Of a DNA stretch of 35,309 nt, positions 1 to 8,925 are shown piece after piece. The first letter of the stretch is position 1, and each line of letters opens with the position of its first letter. Made by a program: the position numbers and the translations under genes. Below the pieces are notes generated by a model. The model worked only from the letters and a program-made list of their open reading frames with translations, was not told where the DNA came from and made no database searches. Source of the stretch: Cyclobacteriaceae bacterium (lineage in GTDB: Bacteria > Bacteroidota > Bacteroidia > Cytophagales > Cyclobacteriaceae); NCBI GenBank assembly GCA_028285445.1, contig JANQPQ010000055.1, forward strand, positions 1-35,309, read 5' to 3'.

Positions 1-258
1 CTTCATTACAAAAACAGTCTCTCCGAAGCCGACACCGCGGCAGTATATTATAATCCCGAAGAGGTTGAGCATAAAAGATTATCGCCACTTTCTGCCGACG
101 AAATTCGCAGCGGTTTCAATAATGATAATATTCAGGTTTTTACCGCTACCGATGATATCAAGGCCCATCTAACCGAGCAAGATCAGAACAACGCCGTAAT
201 TCTTTTTATGAGTTCAGGAAATTTTGGCGGCCTGGATTTGGCAAACCCGTTTAACTAA
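1..258 (+). CDS. C-terminal end of a Mur-ligase-family protein (Mpl-like), partial
   Basis: An open frame runs in from the left edge (frame 1) and ends at a TAA at 256-258, giving 85 residues. The tail contains EHKRLSPLS, then a stretch on an IQVFTA strand, and ends with MSSGNFGGLDL. From my knowledge of the family, this MSSGNFGGL ending is typical of the Bacteroidota version of UDP-N-acetylmuramate:L-alanyl-gamma-D-glutamyl-meso-diaminopimelate ligase (Mpl), a cytoplasmic enzyme that reuses murein tripeptide in peptidoglycan recycling. The ATP-binding and central domains lie outside the window, so the exact Mur-ligase subtype (Mpl versus MurC) is inferred from the tail only. The exonuclease gene follows 24 bases later on the same strand and may be co-transcribed. 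Confidence 0.7.
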   Translation, partial: LHYKNSLSEADTAAVYYNPEEVEHKRLSPLSADEIRSGFNNDNIQVFTATDDIKAHLTEQDQNNAVILFMSSGNFGGLDLANPFN

Positions 259-282
259 AAACGAAGGTCAAAATAAAGATTG

Positions 283-1086
283 ATGATTCTTAACCTGAAA
301 AACCCTCTGGTATTTTTTGATATTGAGGCAACCGGAACAAACATACCCAAGGATCACATCCTGGAGATCGCCTTAATTAAGTTGCTTCCCAATGGAGATA
401 CTGAAGAAAAGCATCACCTCCTAAATCCCGGGTCACCAATTCCACCCGAATCAAGCATGATACATGGGATCTATGATAAGGATGTAAAAGATCAACCATC
501 ATTTAAAGAGATAGCAAAAAACCTGGCCCAATTTCTTGAAGGGTCTGACTTGGGAGGTTTTAGCATATTAAACTTCGATGTACCCATGTTGATGGAGGAA
601 TTCCTTAGAGCCGATATAGAATTCGACATCAGTAAAAAGAAAATTGTAGACTGCCAGAAGATTTTTCATCTGATGGAGAAGAGAAATCTGTCTTCTGCCT
701 ATCGATTTTATTGTGATAAAGATCTAAAAGACGCCCATTCAGCCATGGCAGATACAAAAGCATCACTTGAGGTACTTGAGCAACAGGTAAAAAGGTATGA
801 AGGCCAAGACGTAACTGACGGCCTTGGAAAGAAGGTGGGAGAAATGAAAAATGAAATGGGGGCTTTGCACAACATCACACTTTCCAACAAGATTGATCTG
901 GCCGGAAGGCTGGTAAGGGGGCACAACGATAAGGAAGTCTTTAATTTTGGTAAATATAAAGGCCAGCCCGTTGAGGAAGTTTTCAAAAAAGAACCTCAAT
1001 ACTATGATTGGATCATGAAAGGAGATTTCCCCCTTGACACCAAGCGGCGCGTTACTGAAATAAAGTTGCGCGGATTTCAGAAGTAA
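283..1086 (+). CDS. DEDDh 3'-5' exonuclease with C-terminal DUF3820-like domain
   Basis: This 267-residue protein resembles the DNA polymerase III epsilon/RNase T exonuclease fold. The DEDDh catalytic set is visible: D13 and E15 in FFDIEATG, D99 in ILNFDVPML, H152 and D157 in DAHSAMADT. These bind two metal ions for 3'-5' hydrolysis of DNA or RNA. After a short linker (about 170-215) comes a domain with FNFGKYKGQPVEEV and YYDWIMKGDFP, which matches the DUF3820 pattern ('putative quorum-sensing-regulated virulence factor'). The frame could begin at a TTG at 280, but the ATG at 283 is preferred. As a free-standing exonuclease it could act in proofreading, repair or RNA turnover; the sequence does not decide which. 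It lies directly downstream of the Mur-ligase gene. Confidence 0.85.
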   Translation: MILNLKNPLVFFDIEATGTNIPKDHILEIALIKLLPNGDTEEKHHLLNPGSPIPPESSMIHGIYDKDVKDQPSFKEIAKNLAQFLEGSDLGGFSILNFDVPMLMEEFLRADIEFDISKKKIVDCQKIFHLMEKRNLSSAYRFYCDKDLKDAHSAMADTKASLEVLEQQVKRYEGQDVTDGLGKKVGEMKNEMGALHNITLSNKIDLAGRLVRGHNDKEVFNFGKYKGQPVEEVFKKEPQYYDWIMKGDFPLDTKRRVTEIKLRGFQK

Positions 1087-1153
1087 TTTTATAATGTTTA
1101 CTATTTCCTGATTGACGGCATAAATCCGTAACTTGTTTACATAAGGTAACACA

Positions 1154-1879
1154 ATGCACCGGGCAACATTTGCAATATGTTTCTTACTAGCCTCCTACTG
1201 CCAAGCCCAAATTAATTCGATTCTGGGCGCAAAGAATTTTCGCTGGCGAACCTGGGAAGTAAACAAGTATGACTCGGCTTACTTCCAGACTTTCCTCGAA
1301 TCTATGGCCGCATCTGCACAGGGCTTCAACTCAGAAGAAGATTTCAAAGTTATTAGAATAGACTCCGATAGTCTTCCTGATATCATCCGTATCAATCCCG
1401 GGGGCTCACCGGGTACTGAAATTTGGATCAACGATGCCGGAACGGCTTCAAAGATTTTCGATAGCCCGGAGAAGCTTGTATACATAAACAAATCCAGGCC
1501 TTGGTATCCCTTAACAATAAATACCCTGGTTGAAGGTGATGAGGAAAACCTTTTCAAGGTGTACGAACCAAAGTATGCAGCACAAAAGCTGTCTTACGAA
1601 ATCCATTCTGTCTTTTTACTTCATCCGCAATTGGAGATTCAAAAAGAAAACCTGCCGCCGGTTGAAGTAGAGTTTACCAACGTTCCCGAATTACATTGGT
1701 CTCCGGATGCACAAGAATCCAACTTAATTAAGACCTACAGCATAGGGCAAAGGGGTTTTGCGGTAGCTTCGACCCAGGCTAGATTTGAATACAATTGGTG
1801 GCTGGTTATAATACCTGAAGGCCAAAACACCTACCGCATTGGTTGGATGCGTAAGGCATACCTAAAGAGAATTCGATAG
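1154..1879 (+). CDS. Secreted protein of unknown function with SH3-like C-terminal tail
   Basis: The 241-residue product starts with a signal peptide of about 19 residues ending in QAQ, so it is probably periplasmic or exported. No catalytic motif is visible. The middle holds a segment with RIDSDSLPDIIRINPGG, followed by EIWINDAG, which looks like a beta-rich repeat of the type found in repeat-containing surface proteins. The last 60 residues have NWWLVIIP followed by GWMRKAYLKRI, a pattern seen in bacterial SH3-like domains where the WW strand and the final GW turn build the small barrel. The same order of elements occurs in the gene at 32942-33769, so the two seem to be distant paralogues. 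The gene ends six bases before the convergent M48 protease gene. Function unknown. Confidence 0.75.
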   Translation: MHRATFAICFLLASYCQAQINSILGAKNFRWRTWEVNKYDSAYFQTFLESMAASAQGFNSEEDFKVIRIDSDSLPDIIRINPGGSPGTEIWINDAGTASKIFDSPEKLVYINKSRPWYPLTINTLVEGDEENLFKVYEPKYAAQKLSYEIHSVFLLHPQLEIQKENLPPVEVEFTNVPELHWSPDAQESNLIKTYSIGQRGFAVASTQARFEYNWWLVIIPEGQNTYRIGWMRKAYLKRIR

Positions 1880-1885
1880 TACTTC

Positions 1886-2683
1886 TTACTGCTTATAGTA
1901 TTTCATGGCTTCGGGAATTGCTTCCTTAAGCTCCTGGATTCTCCTCTCATGAGAGGGGTGTGTCGAAAGCCACTCAGGCGGTGCCTGACCACCACTATTC
2001 TCCTGCATACGTTGCCAGAATTTTGGTGCTTCATTAGGATCGTAACCAGCCATTGCCATAAATACCAGTCCAATTTTATCAGCCTCCGATTCGTGTGTTC
2101 TGGAAAACTTTAGCATCCCGATTTGAGTACCAACACCCACCGACCGCAGGAAAATCTGGCTGGTTAAGCTTGGGTTTTGTCCCATGGCGGCTCCCACAGT
2201 GCTTAGTCCCATATTCGCCAATAAGCCCTGGCTCATCCTTTCGCGTCCATGATTGGCAATAGCATGCGCAACCTCATGCCCCATAACTACAGCAACTCCC
2301 AATTCATCGCGGCAGATGGGCATTATGCCAGTGTAGAATGCCACTTTACCTCCGGGCATGGCCCAGGCATTTACAATGTCATCTTCAATCAGGTTGAACT
2401 CCCATTTGAAGCCCGCTAGTTGATCAGACCAGCCATTCATTTCCATATACTCTTCCACAGCAACCTGTATCTTCTTTCCGACATTCTTTACCATCGCAGC
2501 CTGGTCGCTGGTAGATATATTCGCTGAGTCCAGTACCTGCTGATAGCTCTGAAAGCTTAATGGAATAATTTCCTCATTTGAAACCAAATTCAACTGCGAT
2601 CGTCCGGTGACTGGCACTTTTGCACAGCCATAGACCAAAAGGCCAACGATCATAACGATACTTACTCTTCCTAATTTGCTCAT
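1886..2683 (-). CDS. M48-family zinc metalloprotease, lipoprotein
   Basis: This 265-residue protein has a lipoprotein signal ending at C20 (LLVYGC), so it is probably anchored in the periplasm. The HEVAH zinc motif is at H136-E137-H140, and SEAD near residues 199-202 supplies the usual glutamate region of the M48 family. The length and order match the short periplasmic M48C proteases (LoiP/YcaL/BepA core), without the TPR domain of BepA. Such enzymes degrade misfolded outer-membrane proteins. The frame extends to a TTG at 2689, but the ATG at 2683 gives a normal signal peptide and is chosen. The gene is divergent from the FAH-family gene at 2808 and convergent with the gene ending at 1879. 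The substrate cannot be told from the sequence. Confidence 0.88.
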   Translation of the reverse strand: MSKLGRVSIVMIVGLLVYGCAKVPVTGRSQLNLVSNEEIIPLSFQSYQQVLDSANISTSDQAAMVKNVGKKIQVAVEEYMEMNGWSDQLAGFKWEFNLIEDDIVNAWAMPGGKVAFYTGIMPICRDELGVAVVMGHEVAHAIANHGRERMSQGLLANMGLSTVGAAMGQNPSLTSQIFLRSVGVGTQIGMLKFSRTHESEADKIGLVFMAMAGYDPNEAPKFWQRMQENSGGQAPPEWLSTHPSHERRIQELKEAIPEAMKYYKQ

Positions 2684-2783
2684 CTCCAAGGGGAATTAAA
2701 TATTTCTATTGTGGTTATTACGTCTTATTATCTTCGATATTGCCTTAGTGTTTTGTGGCATATCAAATACAACAAATATCAGT

Positions 2784-2791
2784 TAATTTTG
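2784..2791 (+). promoter_or_regulatory. Putative Bacteroidota -7 promoter element
   Basis: TAATTTTG fits the Bacteroidota -7 consensus TAnnTTTG exactly and lies 16 bases before the ATG at 2808. It would give a very short leader. No well-spaced TTTG -33 element was found (the nearest TTTG is about 28 bases upstream), so the call is tentative. Confidence 0.4.
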
Positions 2792-2807
2792 AAGCAAATT
2801 TAAGAAA

Positions 2808-3419
2808 ATGAAAATAATAGCGGTTGGCAGAAATTATGTAAAACACATCGAAGAGCTAAATAATGAGCGACCCTCAGAGCCGGTAGTTTTTACAATGCCC
2901 GACACGGCCCTGCTGGAAAACAACCGTCCTTTCTACTATCCAGATTTTAGTGAAGATATTCATCACGAAGTGGAGATTGTTTTGAAGATAAGCCGGCAGG
3001 GTAAATACATTGAACCGAAGCATGCGCATAAGTACTTTGATGAAATTGGCTTAGGGATCGATTTTACAGCCCGTGACCTGCAGCAAAAAGCGAAAGAAAA
3101 GGGCTTACCGTGGGCTATAGCGAAAGGGTTCAATAGCTCGGCGCCAATCTCAAAGTTTGTTGCAAAATCTGAATTTGCAGATGTGCAGAACATCAACTTC
3201 GGTCTGGAAATTGATGGAGAAACAAAGCAGCAAGGGAATACTTCACACATGCTATTCGATTTCAACTATATCATCAGTTACATCAGTCGCTTTTTTATGC
3301 TTAAGCTAGGAGATCTAATTTTTACCGGAACTCCAGAAGGTGTTGGGCCAGTGAAAATAGGCAACCATCTTGACGCCTATCTTGAAGACAAAAAAATGCT
3401 TTCTTTTGACATCAAATAG
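2808..3419 (+). CDS. Fumarylacetoacetate hydrolase (FAH) family protein
   Basis: The 203-residue protein is a short single-domain member of the FAH family (like YcgM and FAHD1). It starts with KIIAVGRNYVKH. The metal-binding acids are visible: E54 and E56 in HHEVEIVL, and D85 in GLGIDFTARD. The conserved GDLIFTGTPEGVGP loop is near the C terminus. Family members act on 1,3-dicarbonyl substrates, as acylpyruvate hydrolases or oxaloacetate decarboxylases; which one applies here is not decidable. The enzyme has no signal peptide and should be cytoplasmic. Its 3' end overlaps the start of the M23 peptidase gene by tens of bases, so the two are likely translated from one message. Confidence 0.9.
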   Translation: MKIIAVGRNYVKHIEELNNERPSEPVVFTMPDTALLENNRPFYYPDFSEDIHHEVEIVLKISRQGKYIEPKHAHKYFDEIGLGIDFTARDLQQKAKEKGLPWAIAKGFNSSAPISKFVAKSEFADVQNINFGLEIDGETKQQGNTSHMLFDFNYIISYISRFFMLKLGDLIFTGTPEGVGPVKIGNHLDAYLEDKKMLSFDIK

Positions 3420-5310
3420 TCTATCCATATTAATTATCAGCCTACTGGTTTCTGGCCCATTATTTTCTCAGAATAATGTCAAAGAAGACAAGGATTACTT
3501 TCTCTTCCCTATAAAGCCTGGCCAACTCAATACCCTGGCTGGAACCATGGGCGAACACAGATCAACTCATTTCCATACTGGTATTGATATTCGCACGGGA
3601 GGAAGGATTGGGGTTCCGGTGCTGGCTGCAGCCGATGGTTATGTAAGTAGAATTGCGGTGCAGGCTGGTGGTTACGGCAATGCCCTATATATCACTCATA
3701 CCAATAACCAGATAACAGTTTACGCTCACCTTGACAAGTTTCAAGACCGCATAGCCAACCACCTACGATCCGAACAGTATAAGAGACAAAAATTTCAAAT
3801 CAACCTCTATCCACCTCGCGGGCAATTCCCTGTAAAGCGAGGGGATACCATTGCATATTCCGGCAATAGTGGATCTTCAGCAGGCCCTCATTTGCATTTC
3901 GACCTTCGTGATGCTAACCATAAACTTCTCAATCCACTGCAGTATAACTTCTCAGAGGTAAAGGATGAACTGGCCCCGGTAGCTAACCGCGTAGCGCTGG
4001 TAACACTTGACAAAGAGGCTCGTGTAAATGGCAGATTTGGTCGATTTGAATACCGCCTTGCAAGAGACGGTAACGAGTATTCATTGGAGGATACTATTTC
4101 AGTAATTGGGGAGATTGGGGTTGAGCTTTACGCCTACGATCGGCAGAACTTCACGCTGTTCCGTACCGGTATCTCACAGCTGGAGATGCAACTTGATGGA
4201 GTAGGTTACTACGAACGAAATATTGAGACGTTTTCCTTCTCAGATCAAAGGAATATCAATGTTCATGTCAATTACAAGAGGAAACAAATTACCGGCAGAC
4301 GCTTTGAGAAGTTGTTTGTGGATGACGGCAACAGGTTGAAAATCTACACAAGTAGAAATAGCGGCCGCCTGTTTTTTTCCGGTAGGGAAAATCATCGGCT
4401 ACAAGTAATTATGCAGGATGCCTATGATAACAAAAGCCATTTAAATCTGAATTTACGATCGGAGGTGCAGCCAGAGAATATAGAAGTACAACGACCAAGC
4501 ATTCGGGATTGGGAGGTGTTTGGAAACGTGCTAAAGATTATGTCATCTCAGAAGATAACAGCTAACAAAAGCGGAAAGATCTACCTTAAAAACCAGCAGG
4601 TAGACCTGCTACCCTCCTACTTTCTAAATGACACGACAGCAATTTATCTCTGGGACCTCAGACTTGGATTACCAGACTCAGCGCTGGTATGTAATTCGAA
4701 AAAATCCTTTAATTTTAAAGCAATGGTTTTACCTGGGATTGAATACAAATACTATAGTAAGGAAATAGACTTAACTGTACCCACCCAGGCCCTCTTTGAC
4801 ACCCTCTACTTCACTGGAAATTATGTTGCAAACTCCGATTATGATCGTGAACATTTTGTAGTGCATAAAGATATCGATCCCTTGCGAAGAGATATATCAG
4901 TGGTGTTAAAACCCAACAGAAGTTACAACAAAGAGAAAGCAGCTGTTTACCAAACCAACCGCCTGGGGAAACTCTTTTACGTAGGTGGTGAATGGCAGGG
5001 GGAGTTCCTTGAATTCAGTACCAGGAACTTCGGAACCTATACCATAGCGGTAGATGACATCGCCCCGACTATTAGGCCATTGATTGTAAATCAGGACAAC
5101 CTCAGTTTTAAAATTGATGATGAAATGTCAGGGATTGATGAATTCAAACTATTCATTGACGGTGAATGGGTATTAATGAATTATGAGTACAAGAGGAAGG
5201 TGATCTGGTCTGAGAAATTAGATAAGAGCACTCCTTTTGAGGGCGAATTAAAACTACTTGTTACCGACAAAGTGGGTAACACAAACGAGTATATAACTAC
5301 GATTAGATAA
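3382..5310 (+). CDS. Secreted M23 (LytM-type) peptidase, peptidoglycan endopeptidase
   Basis: The protein is about 642 residues long. Residues 1-30 look like a signal peptide (MKTKKC at the start, LFSQ at the end). The M23 domain covers roughly 40-190, with zinc ligands H65 and D69 (HFHTGID) and H172 with catalytic H170 in GPHLHFDLRD; all are intact. Beyond residue 200 lies a long beta-rich region ending in an Ig-like segment (FKIDDEMSGIDEFKLFIDGEW). M23 enzymes cut peptide cross-links in peptidoglycan or glycine-rich peptides. No ATG exists near the start: TTG codons at 3370, 3382 and 3406 are possible. I prefer 3382 because it gives a charged n-region. The start lies inside the upstream FAH gene, and the stop overlaps the bcp start as TAATG. 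Confidence 0.87.
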   Translation: MKTKKCFLLTSNSLSILIISLLVSGPLFSQNNVKEDKDYFLFPIKPGQLNTLAGTMGEHRSTHFHTGIDIRTGGRIGVPVLAAADGYVSRIAVQAGGYGNALYITHTNNQITVYAHLDKFQDRIANHLRSEQYKRQKFQINLYPPRGQFPVKRGDTIAYSGNSGSSAGPHLHFDLRDANHKLLNPLQYNFSEVKDELAPVANRVALVTLDKEARVNGRFGRFEYRLARDGNEYSLEDTISVIGEIGVELYAYDRQNFTLFRTGISQLEMQLDGVGYYERNIETFSFSDQRNINVHVNYKRKQITGRRFEKLFVDDGNRLKIYTSRNSGRLFFSGRENHRLQVIMQDAYDNKSHLNLNLRSEVQPENIEVQRPSIRDWEVFGNVLKIMSSQKITANKSGKIYLKNQQVDLLPSYFLNDTTAIYLWDLRLGLPDSALVCNSKKSFNFKAMVLPGIEYKYYSKEIDLTVPTQALFDTLYFTGNYVANSDYDREHFVVHKDIDPLRRDISVVLKPNRSYNKEKAAVYQTNRLGKLFYVGGEWQGEFLEFSTRNFGTYTIAVDDIAPTIRPLIVNQDNLSFKIDDEMSGIDEFKLFIDGEWVLMNYEYKRKVIWSEKLDKSTPFEGELKLLVTDKVGNTNEYITTIR

Positions 5311-5759
5311 TGGCATTACAAGTTGGCGATAAAGCCCCAGACTTTGCGGTAAATGATCAAGATGGCAATACCGTGCAACTTTCTGATTTCAAAGGAAAGA
5401 AGGTAGTTCTTTATTTCTACCCTAAAGACAATACTCCCGGCTGTACGGCCGAATCATGTAACCTTCGAGACAACTACGGTCAATTTCAGAGTAATGGATA
5501 TGAAATTTTGGGAGTAAGCAAAGATTCCGAGAAAAGTCATCAGAAGTTTATTGAGAAGCAAAACTTACCTTTCTCTCTACTGGCTGACACCGAATTACAA
5601 ATACACGAAAAGTATGGAACCTGGGTTGAAAAGAACATGTACGGTCGGAAATACATGGGAACCGCCAGAAAAACATTCGTTATCGATGAGGAAGGCAACA
5701 TCGCCGACATAATAGAGAAAGTAAAAACCAAAGATCACGCAAGTCAAATACTAACCTAA
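5310..5759 (+). CDS. bcp: Thioredoxin-dependent thiol peroxidase (BCP-type peroxiredoxin)
   Basis: This 149-residue protein has the standard length and layout of bacterioferritin comigratory protein. It reduces hydrogen peroxide and organic peroxides using thioredoxin, in the cytoplasm. The peroxidatic cysteine is C45 and the probable resolving cysteine C50, in TPGCTAESC. The upstream PKDNTPG loop and the later TFVIDEEGNI strand are also typical. The ATG shares one base with the TAA of the M23 gene, and the stop is followed immediately by the ATG of the transketolase gene, so translation of the three genes is probably coupled. Placement of a peroxiredoxin between an envelope peptidase and transketolase looks like operon packing rather than a shared pathway. 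Confidence 0.93.
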   Translation: MALQVGDKAPDFAVNDQDGNTVQLSDFKGKKVVLYFYPKDNTPGCTAESCNLRDNYGQFQSNGYEILGVSKDSEKSHQKFIEKQNLPFSLLADTELQIHEKYGTWVEKNMYGRKYMGTARKTFVIDEEGNIADIIEKVKTKDHASQILT

Positions 5760-6611
5760 ATGAGTAATCAACCTAATATTGAGGAGCTGCAACGCATTGC
5801 CAGCCAAGTACGAAGGGATATAGTAAGAATGGTAAATGCAGTTAATTCTGGTCATCCCGGAGGCTCACTAGGCTGTACTGAGCTTTTTGTAGCTATGTAT
5901 TTCCACATTCTAAAACACGACAATAAGTTCAATCAGACAGGCGATGGTGAGGACATGTTCTTTCTTTCAAATGGCCATATCTCTCCTGTCTGGTATAGTT
6001 GTCTTGCCCGGTCTGGTTACTTCGAGGTTAGCGAGCTCGCGACTTTTCGCAAAATCAACTCTCGCCTACAGGGACACCCTGCAACTGAAGAGGGATTGCC
6101 CGGAGTACGAGTTGCCTCTGGATCTTTGGGGCAGGGTTTATCCGTAGCCGCAGGTGCCGCGTTAGCAAAGAAGCTTAACAATGATGATCATTTTGTTTAT
6201 GTACTTACTGGTGATGGAGAACAGCAAGAGGGGCAGGTTTGGGAAGCAGCTATGTTTGCGGCTCATCATAAGGTAGATAATCTCATCGCCTTTACTGATT
6301 ACAACGGTAAACAAATTGACGGTCCCGTGGATGACGTGTTGTCTTTACAGAATCTTCACGCCAAATGGGAATCTTTCGGATGGGAAGTACAGTCATTTGA
6401 TGGTAACAACATTGAAGAGCTCATTGCCAACGTTGAAAAGGCAAAAGAGTTGGCGGGTAATGGCAAGCCTGTGATGAACATTATGACGACCATAATGGGG
6501 AAAGGAGTTGACTTTATGGAGGATCATCACAAATGGCATGGAGTTGCCCCCAACGACGAGCAGTTGGAACAGGCCTTAGGGCAATTGGAAGAAACTCTGG
6601 GCGACTATTAG
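5760..6611 (+). CDS. Transketolase, N-terminal (TPP-binding) subunit
   Basis: This 283-residue protein corresponds to the thiamine-diphosphate-binding half of transketolase. GHPGGSLG (31-38), SNGHISPVWYS (70-80) and the TPP/Mg motif GDGEQQEGQ (151-159) with N182 about 30 residues later are present. Together with the next gene it transfers two-carbon ketol units in the non-oxidative pentose phosphate pathway. Splitting of transketolase into two genes is common in several bacterial and archaeal lineages, and the lengths of both parts fit complete subunits, so this is not a broken gene. The ATG follows directly on the bcp stop codon. The partner subunit starts 74 bases downstream. Confidence 0.93.
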   Translation: MSNQPNIEELQRIASQVRRDIVRMVNAVNSGHPGGSLGCTELFVAMYFHILKHDNKFNQTGDGEDMFFLSNGHISPVWYSCLARSGYFEVSELATFRKINSRLQGHPATEEGLPGVRVASGSLGQGLSVAAGAALAKKLNNDDHFVYVLTGDGEQQEGQVWEAAMFAAHHKVDNLIAFTDYNGKQIDGPVDDVLSLQNLHAKWESFGWEVQSFDGNNIEELIANVEKAKELAGNGKPVMNIMTTIMGKGVDFMEDHHKWHGVAPNDEQLEQALGQLEETLGDY

Positions 6612-6685
6612 CGTTTTAGAAGACTTTTTCCCGGACCTTGGCCTGGGAGTTAACATATTAGCAATCAACTAACTATCAATCAACC

Positions 6686-7657
6686 GTGAGCGAAACTACT
6701 ACGGCTACCAAACTTACATTTTCAGAAAAGAAAGACACTCGTTCTGGCTTTGGCGCAGGACTGTTGGAACTTGGGCAACAAAACGACAAAGTTGTTGGAT
6801 TGTGTGCTGACCTAACAGGTTCGTTAAAAATGAACGCCTTCCAGGATGAATTTCCAGACCGGTTTTTCCAGGTGGGAATTGCTGAAGCCAATATGATGGG
6901 TGTGGCAGCTGGCCTGGCTACAGCGGGTAAAATACCCTTCACCGGCACCTTTGCCAACTTTTCTACCGGCAGGGTTTATGATACTATTAGGCAATCGATT
7001 GCCTACTCAGATAAAAACGTGAAGATATGTGCCTCCCATGCCGGCTTAACACTGGGAGAGGATGGCGCAACGCACCAGATCCTGGAAGACATTGGTTTGA
7101 TGAAAATGCTGCCCAACATGACAGTGATAAATCCTTGCGACTATAACCAAACCAAGGCCGCGACAATCGCATTGGGTGCTCATCATGGCCCTGCCTATTT
7201 GAGATTTGGCAGGCCGGGGTGGCCAATTTTCACCGAAGCCGATAAGCCTTTTGAGATTGGCAAAGCTTTGAGCCTAATCGATGGTACTGATGTTACAATT
7301 TTTGCTACTGGCCACATGGTGTGGCAGGCAATTGAAGCTGAGGCTTTATTATCAGAGAAAGGCATAAGCGCTGAGGTTATAAATATTCATACCATCAAAC
7401 CACTTGATGAAGAGGCGGTATTGGATGCTGTATCAAGAACCAATGCGGTGGTTACCGCAGAAGAACACCAGATGCACGGCGGCCTAGGTGATAGCATCGC
7501 GCAGCTACTGGGAAGAAAACTGCCAGCACCTATGGAAATGGTGGCGGTAAATGATTCATTTGGAGAAAGTGGAAAGCCGGTGGAACTTCTGAATAAGTAT
7601 GGTCTCAGCCCTGCAGATATTGTGGCTGCAACAGAGCGCGTTATTGCCAGAAAGTAA
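6686..7657 (+). CDS. Transketolase, C-terminal (pyrimidine-binding plus C-terminal domain) subunit
   Basis: The 323-residue protein carries the pyrimidine-binding domain with the TPP-activating glutamate E67 in [11 protein letters not shown], the conserved GEDGATHQ segment, and the C-terminal transketolase domain (about 190-320, with [12 protein letters not shown]). It pairs with the product of 5760-6611 to form the active enzyme. The first usable start is a GTG at 6686; no better ATG lies near it. The 74-base gap upstream is longer than the other junctions in this cluster and carries no clear hairpin. The aminotransferase gene follows 21 bases downstream. Confidence 0.92.
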   Translation: MSETTTATKLTFSEKKDTRSGFGAGLLELGQQNDKVVGLCADLTGSLKMNAFQDEFPDRFFQVGIAEANMMGVAAGLATAGKIPFTGTFANFSTGRVYDTIRQSIAYSDKNVKICASHAGLTLGEDGATHQILEDIGLMKMLPNMTVINPCDYNQTKAATIALGAHHGPAYLRFGRPGWPIFTEADKPFEIGKALSLIDGTDVTIFATGHMVWQAIEAEALLSEKGISAEVINIHTIKPLDEEAVLDAVSRTNAVVTAEEHQMHGGLGDSIAQLLGRKLPAPMEMVAVNDSFGESGKPVELLNKYGLSPADIVAATERVIARK

Positions 7658-7678
7658 CCTTTAGAAAAACATCGCTCT

Positions 7679-8854
7679 ATGCCGGAAGATACATCAAAAT
7701 ACCTGGCACAAACATCTCCTTTTCCCTTAAACATTGAGATTGAAAAGGCAGAGGGTAATTTTCTTTACGGACCCAATGGCGAACAATACCTCGATTTAAT
7801 AGCGGGCATCGCAGTAAATAATATAGGGCACCGACACCCAAAAGTCTTGGAGGCAATTAGAGAGCAATCGGAACGGTATATGCATGTAATGGCCTTCGGG
7901 GAATATCTCCAATCTCCACAACTGGTTCTGTCCGAAAAGCTAATTTCACTGCTCCCTGATAATCTGGAGCAAGCCTACTTTGTAAACTCCGGAACCGAGG
8001 CAAACGAAGCGGCCTTAAAACTTGCGAAGCGCCACACTGGTCGCCGGGAAATTGTTAGCTTCCTTGGCTCTTACCACGGCAGTACCCATGGCTCGCTCAG
8101 TGTAAGTGGCAACAATAAAAAGAAGCAAGCATATCGCCCCCTCCTCCCCGACATCAGCTTTATCCGATTTAATGAGGAACAGGATTTGACTAAAATTACA
8201 GAGAGTACTGCAGCTGTTATTGTTGAAACTATTCAGGGTGATGCCGGTGTGAGAATTCCTTCTAAGAATTATATGCGTGCATTGCGAGATAGATGTGATC
8301 GGGTTGGAGCCTTGCTTATCCTTGATGAAATTCAAACAGGTTTTGGCCGGTGCGGTAGTTTCTTTGCTTTTGAGCAATTTGATATCAGTCCTGATATAGT
8401 AACCATGGCAAAAGCTATGGGAGGCGGTATGCCCATTGGTGCATTTGTAAGCTCCGTAGAGATAATGTCGAAACTAACACATGATCCGATGCTGGGCCAC
8501 ATTACTACATTTGGTGGCCACCCGGTTAATTGCGCCGCAGCCATCGCCAATATTGAAGTATTAGAAAATGAAAGTCTGATTCCAGCGGTTGAGTCCAAAG
8601 GACAATTATTTCAAGAGCTGCTTGTTCACGAGAAAATCAAGGAAGTACGGCGAGCCGGACTCATGATGGCCGTAGAGTTCGAATCGGCAGATATAGTTGA
8701 ACAAATAGTAAAAGGCTGCATCGCAAAGGGCATAATTACTTTCTGGTTTTTGTCATGCCCCGAAAGTTTTCGGTTAGCACCTCCTCTAACCATCACTGAA
8801 AAGGAGATTAGACAAGCCTGCGAAGTTATTTTGCAAGTAGTCGATTCTACTTAG
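7679..8854 (+). CDS. Class III PLP-dependent aminotransferase (acetylornithine/ornithine type)
   Basis: The 391-residue protein has all key parts of fold-type I class III aminotransferases: NSGTEANEAA (103-112) for the cofactor phosphate, the SYHGSTHG segment (131-138), D216 in LILDEIQTGFGR which pairs with the pyridine nitrogen, and the Schiff-base lysine K245 in MAKAMGGGMP. TFGGHPVNCAA is the other conserved loop. It would move an amino group between an omega-amino or related donor and a keto acid. The overall form resembles ArgD, RocD and GabT; the substrate cannot be fixed because no arginine or lysine pathway genes are nearby. It appears to be the last gene of the cluster that starts with the M23 peptidase. 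Confidence 0.9.
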   Translation: MPEDTSKYLAQTSPFPLNIEIEKAEGNFLYGPNGEQYLDLIAGIAVNNIGHRHPKVLEAIREQSERYMHVMAFGEYLQSPQLVLSEKLISLLPDNLEQAYFVNSGTEANEAALKLAKRHTGRREIVSFLGSYHGSTHGSLSVSGNNKKKQAYRPLLPDISFIRFNEEQDLTKITESTAAVIVETIQGDAGVRIPSKNYMRALRDRCDRVGALLILDEIQTGFGRCGSFFAFEQFDISPDIVTMAKAMGGGMPIGAFVSSVEIMSKLTHDPMLGHITTFGGHPVNCAAAIANIEVLENESLIPAVESKGQLFQELLVHEKIKEVRRAGLMMAVEFESADIVEQIVKGCIAKGIITFWFLSCPESFRLAPPLTITEKEIRQACEVILQVVDST

Positions 8855-8925
8855 TCATTCCAGAAATGCTTAGCAGAAGTGAAGGTGAATTCGTAATTTG
8901 ACTTTGTCACGCTATTACCTAAAGT

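Noticed and set aside
763-1152. A 129-residue frame antisense to the exonuclease gene
   Set aside because: The exonuclease frame has a full catalytic motif set; the antisense frame has none.
5760-7657. Transketolase broken by a frameshift
   Set aside because: Both parts have complete domain ends, normal subunit lengths and separate starts, as in known two-subunit transketolases.
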